Origin: Nodosilinea nodulosa PCC 7104
GTDB lineage: Bacteria; Cyanobacteriota; Cyanobacteriia; Phormidesmidales; Phormidesmidaceae
NCBI RefSeq assembly: GCF_000309385.1
Contig: NZ_JH976537.1
Span: forward strand, 1,514,214 to 1,578,213
Direction: 5' to 3'
DNA length: 64,000 bases
Shown here: positions 46,700-54,655 of the stretch, one piece after another
Position numbering within the stretch: position 1 is the first letter of the stretch
How the letters are laid out: the number at the start of each line of letters is the position of its first letter
Translations under genes and position numbers: made by a program
The notes under the pieces: model-generated
Told to the model about the DNA's origin: nothing
Databases searched by the model: none
The model's input: only the letters and a program-made list of their open reading frames with translations

Positions 46700-47263
46700 A
46701 TGGTACAAACTCCTACCAAACCCCTGACATTGGCAGAGTTTTTGGCCCTACCAGAAACCACCCCTGCCAGCGAATATGTTGACGGAGCCATTGTTCAGAA
46801 GCCGGTGCCCCAAGGAGAGCACAGCACATTACAGGGCGATTTAGTTACTGCCTTGAATGCAGTTCTCAAACCACCAAAGGTGGGGCGCGCTTACCCAGAA
46901 TTACGCTGTACCTTTGGCGGACGCTCTGTTGTGCCAGATGTATCTCTGTTTCGTTGGGATCGAATTCCTCGACGGGCCGATGGTCGAGTTGAAAATGCAT
47001 TCAACATTGCCCCGGATTGGATCATCGAGATTCTTTCTCCCCAGCAGAGCCAAACCAAAGTGATTCGCAACATTTTCCACGGGCTTGACCACGGCACTGC
47101 CATGGGTTGGCTAGTGGACCCAGAGGAGTCCTTCATCTTTGTCTACGGAGCCGATAAATCGGTGCAGGGGTTTGAGGCCGCAGAGGTGGTACTGCCGGTG
47201 CCTGCCTTTGCCGAAGCCGTACAGCTCCAGGTCGGTGAAATCTTTTCCTGGTTGCAGGCTTAG
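46700..47263 (+). CDS. Uma2-family (DUF820) putative restriction-like endonuclease
   Basis: 187 residues. DUF820/Uma2 pattern: LTLAEFLALPETTPASEYVDG, VPDVSLFRWDRIP and IIEILSPQQSQTKVIRN, which carry the Asp and Glu-x-(Leu/Lys) of the PD-(D/E)xK fold. Family members are very numerous in cyanobacteria and their role is unsettled (mobile-element or defence linked). First gene of the island. Confidence 0.85.
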   Translation: MVQTPTKPLTLAEFLALPETTPASEYVDGAIVQKPVPQGEHSTLQGDLVTALNAVLKPPKVGRAYPELRCTFGGRSVVPDVSLFRWDRIPRRADGRVENAFNIAPDWIIEILSPQQSQTKVIRNIFHGLDHGTAMGWLVDPEESFIFVYGADKSVQGFEAAEVVLPVPAFAEAVQLQVGEIFSWLQA

Positions 47264-47335
47264 TCGTAGCCCCAGGCTTTGCCTCCAGCCGACATCCAGA
47301 CCCACGACCATGGGAAGCACGTGGACAGGCAGAGT

Positions 47336-47548
47336 TTAATCGTGGGGTTTGTTGGTACTGAGCAGGCCAAGGAGGGTGGTGGTGCCGGTGGTCCAGAGGG
47401 CGATCGCGCTATTGAGCACTTTGGTTTGAGCTTCGGTAAGGGTGGGCTGGCTGGCCAGGTGCAGCGCTGCTCCGCCAGAGCCGAGGGTGAGCGATAGAAC
47501 GGTGGCGAAAATTAGGTTGAAGGTGGGCGGGGTTTTGGTGGCTTTCAT
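47336..47548 (-). CDS. 70-residue two-helix membrane protein
   Basis: ATG at 47548 has a clear SD (GGAG, 6 nt spacing); longer frames to 47617 are not needed. The protein is MKATKTPPTF, then TM1 (NLIFATVLSLTLGSGG), a short loop ASQPTLTEAQTK, then TM2 (VLNSAIALWTTGTTTLLGLL) and a polar tail, i.e. a hairpin like small holins or effector membrane peptides. It diverges from the HTH-NACHT gene with a 155 bp shared promoter region. I recall similar small proteins beside cyanobacterial regulators but cannot name the family. A role as partner or effector of NACHT is inference. Confidence 0.65.
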   Translation of the reverse strand: MKATKTPPTFNLIFATVLSLTLGSGGAALHLASQPTLTEAQTKVLNSAIALWTTGTTTLLGLLSTNKPHD

Positions 47549-47663
47549 AGTGAACTCCGTTGCTGTATTGGATGAGTTCATCTTCTTTGGAATGCCGCGA
47601 AAGTTCAGTCCCCGCAAGGGTTTCAGTCGGTATGACTTGGGTGTGAGTTGAGGATGAGTTGCG

Positions 47664-47676
47664 TTACCCTGGGTAA
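47664..47676. promoter_or_regulatory. 13 bp palindrome in NACHT/small-protein divergent promoter
   Basis: TTACCC-T-GGGTAA, perfect 6 bp arms, 28 bp before the NACHT ATG and ~116 bp before the small-protein start. It is a candidate operator for the N-terminal helix-turn-helix of the NACHT protein itself. Confidence 0.4.
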
Positions 47677-47703
47677 AACCGTGGTCAAGCGAGATAAAAC
47701 GGC

Positions 47704-50157
47704 ATGGCAGGGCGATCGCTCACTGCAACCCCAAACGGCATTCAGCAGATCAACCGGGCGCTGACTGGACGGGGCTGGAGCCGAGATGACCTGGCGAAGA
47801 ATTGCGACTGTAGTCGTCAGCCCGCCGTTAAATTTTGCTCCGGCCAAGCCGTTAGCAACAAGCTATTTATCAGCTTTTGCAAGACTCTAGATTTGGATTG
47901 GGAAGACGTCACTGGGTTTCAATCCGTCCCTCCTGTGCCCGCTGGGACTGTAAAACCCAAAACAGATATTGATGCCCTAGTGCAGACCGTCCGCGCTCAA
48001 GTTCATGCTGATATCCAAGAGCGTTGCGGAAAAATGCGAGTGCTGGATATGGAACAGCCCATTGGCCTGGGCGATATCTACACCAGCGTCAACATTCTCG
48101 AAAAGCTCTCCGGTAGGCGACGGTTGGGCCTAGATGAACTGCTGCAAGACTGCGACCTAGAAAACTTTGACCGCTTTTTGCTGGGCCAGGTGCGCCATGA
48201 GCGAGTCCCTGGATTGGAAGCTGTGGAGCGTCACAACCAACTAATGATTTTGGGCAAGCCAGGGGCAGGCAAAACCACCTTTATGAAGCGGCTGGCTATT
48301 CTGTGTAACCAGGGCGAATTTCAGCCCCAGCGGGTGCCGGTATTTGTAACACTGAAGGACTACGCCGAGGCTGAAGGAAAACCAAATCTGCAAACCTACA
48401 TTCAACACCAGTGGAAAGCCTGCGGTGTAGAATCGGCGGATACACTCTCGACAGTATTGGGCAATGGCAAAGCCCTGGTGCTGCTGGATGGCCTAGATGA
48501 GGTCTACGAAACCGACCACGACCGAGTGCTGCAAGACATTAAAACCTTTGCCCACCAGTTTAGAAACTGCCAGTGCGTCATCACTTGCCGCATCGCGGCG
48601 AGGGAATACATCTTTGAGCGATTTACCGAGGTGGAGGTAGCCGACTTTGACCTAGAGCAAATTGCCGAGTTTTCCACCAAATGGTTTGCCGCTAAAAATG
48701 ACTCCAAAAAGGCTAAAACCTTTATTCAGAGGCTAAAAGACAACAAGCCGATTCAAGAACTGGCGACTAACCCGCTGCTGCTGACGCTGCTGTGTCTGGT
48801 ATTTGGCGAGGCGGCAGATTTTCCTGCTAACCGGGCCGAACTCTACAGAGAAGGGCTAGATGTGCTGCTGAAAAAGTGGGACGGTAAACGTAACATCGAG
48901 CGCGACCAGGTTTACAAAAAACTCTCTCTCAAACGCAAGGAAGACTTGCTAAGTCAACTGGCTTTCACCACCTTTGAACGGGGCGATTATTTTGTCAAGC
49001 AAGCCACCGTAGAGCAACACATCATCCAATATATTCGCAATTTGACTGGTTCTAGTGATGATGAGGAAGTCCTGCAAATGGATGGTGAAGCGGTGCTGAA
49101 ATCGATTGAAGCCCAACACGGCCTATTGGTAGAACGGGCTAGGGGCATTTACTCCTTTTCACATCTTACCTTTCAGGAATACTTTACTGCCCACTATATT
49201 ATAAGTCCCACGCCGACGTTAAACCAAGCCCTACAAAATCTGGCCACCCACATAAATGAGAAACGCTACCGCGAAATCTTTTTCCTCACGGCGGGGATGT
49301 TAGCCGAAGCTGACATACTGTTGTTTTTGATTAAACGGCAAATTGATCTGCTTATGACTAATGTTTCTATGGAAAAATGCAAGCTACAGGAAGCGTTGAC
49401 AAGGATTCAAGAGACAGTAAGCACAGTGGACGCCACTTATAAGCCCGCCTCTATTCGGGCATTCTATTTCGCCCTTGCCTTCGACTGCGGCTTTGACCTC
49501 GACTACTCCCTCAACCTCGCCCGCGAACTCGACTACTCCCTTGCCCAAGGTCTTGACTACTCCCTCAGCCCGAATCGTAATACAAAGCTTCGCTATGGCT
49601 TTGCCCATGACTTTAACCGAGAAGGACTAAGCCGCGACCTTGACCAGGCGCTTCACTTCATTCTGCATTATAATCACCGCGCGCCTGCTTTCGATCTCGA
49701 TATTAACGACGATCGCAACTTGGAGATTGCCTGTGACCTTGTTTTTCAGTTTGGTTGCGCCATTAGTGAGCAGATGGCAAGCACGACAAGTCCCGCGTTG
49801 AGAGCTAAATTGAGAGCGCTAAAAAACAATTTGCCCAATATACCCAATATATATGATCAAAATGATTCCGTTCAGAAAGCCTTTAAGCGTTGGTGGATAG
49901 CAAACGGGGATACATGGCCAAATCGGTTACAGGCAGTAATGAATCAACATTACAACATTGGTCGCGACTGGCGGTTTCACTCAACTGAAAAAGAAAAGCT
50001 GCGACAGTACTACAATGCCAACAAACTTTTAGTCGAATGCCTCAACAGCGATTGCTACGTCACCAAAGCCACCCGGCAATACATCGAAGACACCCTGCTG
50101 CTGCCTCTCAGCGAAATCGAAAAATATCCAGTCCCCGACGCAATAGCAAATTTATAG
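47704..50157 (+). CDS. HTH-NACHT STAND NTPase (bacterial NLR-like)
   Basis: 817 residues. An N-terminal helix-turn-helix-like region (~12-70: GWSRDDLAKNCDCSRQPAVK) precedes a linker (~80-180) and a NACHT ATPase: Walker A GKPGAGKTT at 184-192, Walker B ALVLLDGLDEV (~258-268), sensor CVITCRIAAREY, and LATNPLLLTLLCLVF winged-helix entry. The C-terminal part has DLDYSL-type repeats (~595-625) and ends with a conserved-looking CLNSDCYVTK (Cys779, Cys784). Bacterial NACHT proteins of this build are anti-phage sensors. The gene is less GC-rich than its neighbours, hinting at transfer. It has no recognisable nuclease domain, so its effector may be separate. Confidence 0.85.
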   Translation: MAGRSLTATPNGIQQINRALTGRGWSRDDLAKNCDCSRQPAVKFCSGQAVSNKLFISFCKTLDLDWEDVTGFQSVPPVPAGTVKPKTDIDALVQTVRAQVHADIQERCGKMRVLDMEQPIGLGDIYTSVNILEKLSGRRRLGLDELLQDCDLENFDRFLLGQVRHERVPGLEAVERHNQLMILGKPGAGKTTFMKRLAILCNQGEFQPQRVPVFVTLKDYAEAEGKPNLQTYIQHQWKACGVESADTLSTVLGNGKALVLLDGLDEVYETDHDRVLQDIKTFAHQFRNCQCVITCRIAAREYIFERFTEVEVADFDLEQIAEFSTKWFAAKNDSKKAKTFIQRLKDNKPIQELATNPLLLTLLCLVFGEAADFPANRAELYREGLDVLLKKWDGKRNIERDQVYKKLSLKRKEDLLSQLAFTTFERGDYFVKQATVEQHIIQYIRNLTGSSDDEEVLQMDGEAVLKSIEAQHGLLVERARGIYSFSHLTFQEYFTAHYIISPTPTLNQALQNLATHINEKRYREIFFLTAGMLAEADILLFLIKRQIDLLMTNVSMEKCKLQEALTRIQETVSTVDATYKPASIRAFYFALAFDCGFDLDYSLNLARELDYSLAQGLDYSLSPNRNTKLRYGFAHDFNREGLSRDLDQALHFILHYNHRAPAFDLDINDDRNLEIACDLVFQFGCAISEQMASTTSPALRAKLRALKNNLPNIPNIYDQNDSVQKAFKRWWIANGDTWPNRLQAVMNQHYNIGRDWRFHSTEKEKLRQYYNANKLLVECLNSDCYVTKATRQYIEDTLLLPLSEIEKYPVPDAIANL

Positions 50158-50163
50158 CGGCAA

Positions 50164-50196
50164 AGACCTCGGAGTTTTTGAAAAACTCCGAGGTCT
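50164..50196 (+). terminator. terminator hairpin after NACHT gene
   Basis: Perfect 16 bp arms, AGACCTCGGAGTTTTT (50164-50179) and its complement (50181-50196), around one base, 7 bp past the NACHT stop. It separates NACHT from the DUF433/DUF5615 pair. The arm sequence resembles dispersed cyanobacterial palindromes. Confidence 0.75.
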
Positions 50197-50233
50197 GGCA
50201 ACCTTTCAGAATAACTTCAACGCTCCCTAACCC

Positions 50234-50551
50234 ATGCCCCTAACCACCACCGACTACAAGCACATCGTCCTCAACGATCGCCAGGTGCCCGTCATCGAAG
50301 GTAGCACCATGAAGGTGATTGAAATTGCCATGGCCCAGCGCGCCCACGGGTGGACGCCTGAAGAAATTCACATCAACCATCGCCATCTGACCATGGGCCA
50401 AATTCACAGCGCCCTCTCCTATTACTGGGATCATCAGTCGGAGCTAGAAGCGGCTATGGATGCCGAACTGCGGGAAATAGCAGCCTTGCGGCAGGCTGCG
50501 GGTGAGTCTCCCTTTGTGGCCCGGCTCAAAGCTCAAAACCTACTCCCATGA
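50234..50551 (+). CDS. DUF433 antitoxin-like protein
   Basis: 105 residues. HIVLNDRQVPVIEGSTMKVIEIAMAQRAHGWTPEEI is the DUF433 winged-helix pattern, with the extra C-terminal helix rich in Glu/Ala. DUF433 proteins pair with DUF5615 PIN-like proteins. Overlaps the next gene by 4 bp (ATGA). Likely DNA-binding antitoxin. Confidence 0.82.
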   Translation: MPLTTTDYKHIVLNDRQVPVIEGSTMKVIEIAMAQRAHGWTPEEIHINHRHLTMGQIHSALSYYWDHQSELEAAMDAELREIAALRQAAGESPFVARLKAQNLLP

Positions 50552-50895
50552 GCCTTGGCCTGTACATGGATGAAAACGTCCACGGCGCCATCACCAGCGG
50601 GTTGCGTCTCAGAGCAGTGGATGTCTTAACCGTTCAGGAAGATAGCCGCTCCGGTATTGATGACGATCTGGTGTTGAGCCGGGCCACAGAACTGGGGCGC
50701 ATTGTTTTCTCTCAAGATCGAGACCTTCTGGTTGAAGCCCAGCGATGTCAAATCGAGGGCATTCCTTTCCCTGGAGTAGTCTACGGGCATCAGCTCATGG
50801 TTCGCATTGGCGACTGCATTCGAGACCTAGAGATGATCGCTAAATTGGGACAACCAGAGGAATTTGAGAATCAAGTCCAGTTTCTACCGCTGTAG
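50548..50895 (+). CDS. DUF5615 PIN-like toxin candidate
   Basis: 115 residues, compact PIN-like (Mut7-C-type) fold: LYMDENVHGAITSGLR (first acidic), VLTVQEDSRSGIDDDLVLSRATELGRIVFSQDRDLL (central acidic cluster) and GVVYGHQLMVRIGDCIRDLE. Presumed nuclease toxin of a TA pair with the DUF433 gene. Last gene of the accessory island before psbQ. Confidence 0.82.
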   Translation: MSLGLYMDENVHGAITSGLRLRAVDVLTVQEDSRSGIDDDLVLSRATELGRIVFSQDRDLLVEAQRCQIEGIPFPGVVYGHQLMVRIGDCIRDLEMIAKLGQPEEFENQVQFLPL

Positions 50896-51048
50896 CCGGT
50901 CATTGATGCGCTAGTAGGGTTTGGATACATTATCAGCAGAGGGCTGAGAGGAGTCTAGCGACCCATGCTGAGGTATCTGGGCGCTTCACAAGTCCCCATC
51001 GCGGCGTAGAATACAGACGGCTGATGTAGAGAGCGCAAAAGGTTAACT

Positions 51049-51492
51049 ATGGGACGCTTTAGACCTCTTTTGGGAATTTTGCTGGCGGTGGTGGCTACCT
51101 GTCTGGTGGCCTGTGGTGGCCCGGCGGCAAAGATACCGACCACCTACACCCCCGAGATTTTGCAGCAGGTGGAGCTGTATACCCCTGGTGTGGTGAGCCT
51201 GCGCGATCGCTTCCCCGAGCTTGAAAGCTACATTCAGCAAAAAGATTGGGTGAATGTGCAGAGCTTTATCCACGGCCCCATGGGCGAAATGCGGGCGCGG
51301 GTCAACCGACTCGCCGCTACTCTGCTGACCAAAGATCAGCCCAAGGCCAAAGCCGTGGCCAAAGAGCTTTACACGCATCTGGAGCGCCTCGATGAAGCCG
51401 CTGCGGAAGGGCAGCAGGTGCTTGCCGGACAGGAGTACCGCAACGCCCTGGACGATTTTGACGCGTTCTTGAACCTGGTGCCGACGGTTTAG
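51049..51492 (+). CDS. psbQ: photosystem II lipoprotein CyanoQ
   Basis: 147 residues. Lipoprotein signal with lipobox LVAC (Cys22), then the four-helix PsbQ domain (TPEILQQVELYTPGVVSLRDRFPELESYIQQKDW ... WVNVQSFIHGPMGEMRARV split over the loop). It sits on the lumenal side of photosystem II and stabilises the oxygen-evolving complex. This is one of the markers that fixes the organism as a cyanobacterium. Confidence 0.93.
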   Translation: MGRFRPLLGILLAVVATCLVACGGPAAKIPTTYTPEILQQVELYTPGVVSLRDRFPELESYIQQKDWVNVQSFIHGPMGEMRARVNRLAATLLTKDQPKAKAVAKELYTHLERLDEAAAEGQQVLAGQEYRNALDDFDAFLNLVPTV

Positions 51493-51521
51493 TAACGGCC
51501 ATTTTTAGCACAGACCACTCC

Positions 51522-52655
51522 TTGAAGCGAATTGTAATTGTTGGCTGCGGCGTGGTGGGGGCTGCGATCGCCTACGAACTGAGCCTCTGCCCAGGGCTTC
51601 ATGTCACCGCCATCGACCAAGCGACCCCGGCCCAGGGCTCCACCGCCGCCGCCCTGGGTGTGGCCATGGCGGTGATTAGCCATAAGGTCAAGGGGCGCAA
51701 CTGGCGGCTGCGAGAGCGCAGTCTGCGCCGCTACCCGACCTTAGTTGCAGAATTGGAGACGCTGACGGGGCAGACCGTCCAGCTCAATACCCAGGGTATT
51801 CTCAGCCTCTGCTTTGACGCCGAGGATCTGCCTCGCTGGCGATCGCTCCAGCAGATTCGTCAGCGCCAGGGTTACTCCCTAGAGCTGTGGGAGCCAGAGC
51901 AGGTGCGCGATCGCTGCCCCCACCTCAATCCCGAAGAGGTTGTAGCAGGTATTTTTTCGCCCCAGGATTTTCAAATCAACCCCACAGCGTTGACAGAGGC
52001 TCTCGTCGCTGGTGCCCAGATCCAAGGGGCAGAGTTCTATTTCAACCAACCCGTGGTGGGGTTTGAGGTCGAGGCTTCAACCGGGGAGAATCGCCCCTGC
52101 ACCGCCGTCCGTACGGCCACCCAGACGGTGGAGGCCGATGCGATCGTGCTCTCGGCGGGCCTGGGGACTCTGCCGCTGACCCAAACCCTCGGTCAGCCCA
52201 CGCTCCTTGGCCCGGTCCTGGGGCAGGCGCTGCGCATTCATCTAGATTCGCCCCTGGGAACACCGGACTTTCAGCCCGTGGTCAACGGTCACGACATTCA
52301 CCTGGTGCCCCTGGGCGGCGGCGACTACTGGGTGGGGGCCACGGTCGAGTTTCCGCCCGAAACGTCCCTGGAAGCGGCGCTGGCGATGTCGCCCGAAGCG
52401 GAAAGACTGGAGGAGGTGCGGGCGGGCGCGATCGCCTACTGTCCGGCCCTGGCCGAGGGCACCATTACCCAGCGCTGGTTTGGGCTGCGGCCCCGGCCCC
52501 AGGGGCAGGCCGCTCCGGTGATTCAGCCTGTGGCGGGCTACAGCAACGTATGGCTGGCCACCGGGCACTACCGCAACGGCGTGTTGCTCGCCCCGGCTAC
52601 GGCCCTGGCGGTAAAAGATAGTTTGCTGGAATGTGGCTTCGGCGATCGCCGGTAG
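51522..52655 (+). CDS. FAD-dependent amino acid oxidase/dehydrogenase (glycine oxidase-like)
   Basis: 377 residues, TTG start at 51522. FAD motif IVIVGCGVVGAAIAYELS, LGVAMAVISHKVKG after the second motif, ILSLCFDAEDLPRW, and C-terminal GYSNVWLATGHYRNGVLLAPAT typical of DAO/ThiO enzymes. Oxidises a small amine or D-amino acid/glycine; exact substrate unknown. Starts 29 bp after psbQ; functional link not evident. Confidence 0.85.
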   Translation: MKRIVIVGCGVVGAAIAYELSLCPGLHVTAIDQATPAQGSTAAALGVAMAVISHKVKGRNWRLRERSLRRYPTLVAELETLTGQTVQLNTQGILSLCFDAEDLPRWRSLQQIRQRQGYSLELWEPEQVRDRCPHLNPEEVVAGIFSPQDFQINPTALTEALVAGAQIQGAEFYFNQPVVGFEVEASTGENRPCTAVRTATQTVEADAIVLSAGLGTLPLTQTLGQPTLLGPVLGQALRIHLDSPLGTPDFQPVVNGHDIHLVPLGGGDYWVGATVEFPPETSLEAALAMSPEAERLEEVRAGAIAYCPALAEGTITQRWFGLRPRPQGQAAPVIQPVAGYSNVWLATGHYRNGVLLAPATALAVKDSLLECGFGDRR

Positions 52656-52713
52656 AGCGCTTTCGGGTAGAGCGTTTTACACTAGCAGGGAACCTCTACA
52701 TCCCAAACACCGC

Positions 52714-54081
52714 ATGACTCTGGCCACTTCTGCCACCGACTGGGATGCCCTGGCCCAGGCCTTTGGCACCCTAGAAACCATCCGCGACCCCAACCAGCGC
52801 GAAAAGCTGTCGAAGGACTACTACTACTTCAGCCCGATTCTGCAAGGGCAGCTGGCGGATCGGGTGGCCGATTTGATTGTGCGCCCTACCAGCGAGGCAG
52901 AGGTGTTAGCCGCAGCCAGGGTCTGCGTGGCTGCGCGGGTGCCCGTAACGGTGCGGGGGGCAGGCACCGGCAACTACGGCCAGTGCATTCCCCTAGAGGG
53001 CGGTGTGGTGCTGGATTTGAGCAAGATGAACGCCGTCAAGCGGGTCGAGCCGGGGACAGTCTGGGTAGAGCCGGGGGCCAAGCTCGCCGCCATCGATAAA
53101 GTCACCCGCGAAACGGGGTGGGAGCTGCGCATGTACCCCTCCACCTATCGCACCGCCACCATCGGTGGATTCATCGGTGGCGGCAGCGGCGGCATTGGCT
53201 CAATTACCTACGGGCAGCTGCGCGATCGCGGCAACCTCAACGCCGTGCGCGTGGTCACCTTTGAAGACCATCCCCGCGTGATTGAGCTGCGGGGCGACGC
53301 GGTGCAAAAGGTCAACCACGCCTACGGCACCAACGGCATCATCACCGAGCTGGAAATTCCCCTCGGTCCGGCCTATCCCTGGGCCGAGCTAATTGTAGCG
53401 TTCAACGACTTTATGACCGCCGCCCGCTTTGGCCAGGCCCTGGGCGATGCCGACGGGCTGATCAAAAAGCTAATCAGCATCCACGCCTGGCCCATCCCCA
53501 GCTATTTCACCTCGCTTCAGCCCTACCTGCCCGAGGGCAAAGCCGCCGCCCTGGTGATGGTGGCCGAGCCGTCCTTAGAATTGTTTGGCGAGCTGGTGCA
53601 AGAGTTCGGCGGCACCATCACCTACAACAAGTCGGCCCAGGAGGCCAGCAAAGGCGCGCCCTTGGCTGAGTTCACCTGGAACCACACCACCCTCCACGCC
53701 CGCAGCGTTGACCCCTCGCTCACCTATCTGCAAACCCTGTTTCCCTACGACCCTGAGCTGGAGCGGGTGCAGCATTTCTATGAGCACTTTGGCGACGAGG
53801 TAATCATGCACCTGGAGTACCTGCGCATGGGGGGCAACACGGTGCCAGCGGCGCTGCAAATTGTGCGCTACTCAACCCCCGAGCGGCTGGCGGAGATCAT
53901 TCGCTACCACGAAGCCAACGGCGCGCTGATCGCCAATCCCCACACCTATCTGCTGGAGGACGGCGGCATGAAAAAAGTAGATGTGGCTCAGGTAAACTTT
54001 AAGGCCGAAGTTGACCCCCACGGGCTGCTCAACCCCGGCAAAATGCGCGGCTGGCTAGAGCGAGTTGAGGCGTTGAAGTAG
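52714..54081 (+). CDS. FAD-binding oxidase (GlcD/FAD_binding_4 family)
   Basis: About 455 residues from ATG at 52714; the ORF opening at 52633 overlaps the previous gene. FAD_binding_4 (PCMH) domain: IVRPTSEAEVLAAARVC, VRGAGTGNYGQCIPLEGGVVLDLS, GWELRMYPSTYRTATIGGFIGGGSGGIGS, followed by a C-terminal alpha-hydroxy-acid-oxidase-like region ending in LLNPGKM. Substrate unknown; glycolate/lactate or alditol-type oxidation are options. Confidence 0.85.
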   Translation: MTLATSATDWDALAQAFGTLETIRDPNQREKLSKDYYYFSPILQGQLADRVADLIVRPTSEAEVLAAARVCVAARVPVTVRGAGTGNYGQCIPLEGGVVLDLSKMNAVKRVEPGTVWVEPGAKLAAIDKVTRETGWELRMYPSTYRTATIGGFIGGGSGGIGSITYGQLRDRGNLNAVRVVTFEDHPRVIELRGDAVQKVNHAYGTNGIITELEIPLGPAYPWAELIVAFNDFMTAARFGQALGDADGLIKKLISIHAWPIPSYFTSLQPYLPEGKAAALVMVAEPSLELFGELVQEFGGTITYNKSAQEASKGAPLAEFTWNHTTLHARSVDPSLTYLQTLFPYDPELERVQHFYEHFGDEVIMHLEYLRMGGNTVPAALQIVRYSTPERLAEIIRYHEANGALIANPHTYLLEDGGMKKVDVAQVNFKAEVDPHGLLNPGKMRGWLERVEALK

Positions 54082-54089
54082 GATTTGCC

Positions 54090-54545
54090 GTGGCGATCGA
54101 ACGTTTGTTTAGCGATGAAGACCGGGTTGAGTCGCTCAAGGCGGCGGTGCTGGCAGGAATAACCGCTGGCATGATGGCGGCAGTGCTACTCCTGGCGCAT
54201 CGATTGCCATCCCTGGGGTTTAGGACGGCCCTAGCCTCGATCGCAGCTGGACTCAGCGGCAGCACCTTTTGGGTCAGCGCGGCGATCGCAGGTCTCTCCG
54301 GCGGGCTGTTTGGCATTACCTACCGCTACGCCGTGCGCCAGGACGAGAATTTTCAGCTCAAGGCAGGGGTGGTTTTAGCCTTCAGCCTGGTGCGGGGGCT
54401 GGCATTGGTAAATGTGGCGGCGGCGGTAAGCCTGCGGGGCTGGCCGTTTGCGGCGGCGATCGCCGAAAGCCTGCTTCTGTTCGCTGCCGCCGCCGCTGTG
54501 CTAGAAGTGGCCCAGCACCAGGGCTGGATAAAGGCCGTGAAGTGA
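54090..54545 (+). CDS. conserved hypothetical membrane protein
   Basis: 151 residues, GTG start at 54090, nine bases after the oxidase stop, so same operon. Several hydrophobic Ala/Gly-rich helices (SLKAAVLAGITAGMMAAVLLL; AIAGLSGGLFGITYRYAV; FAAAIAESLLLFAAAAAVLE). No named family recognised; seems cyanobacterial. Confidence 0.7.
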   Translation: MAIERLFSDEDRVESLKAAVLAGITAGMMAAVLLLAHRLPSLGFRTALASIAAGLSGSTFWVSAAIAGLSGGLFGITYRYAVRQDENFQLKAGVVLAFSLVRGLALVNVAAAVSLRGWPFAAAIAESLLLFAAAAAVLEVAQHQGWIKAVK

Positions 54546-54655
54546 CACCAAATCCGAATCGCATAACCCCGATTCCAAACAGGCGGATTGCGTGGGGCAA
54601 GCGGTGTTTGTCCAGCCCAACCAAGGCTAACCAAACCGGATTCAGTATGAGATCC

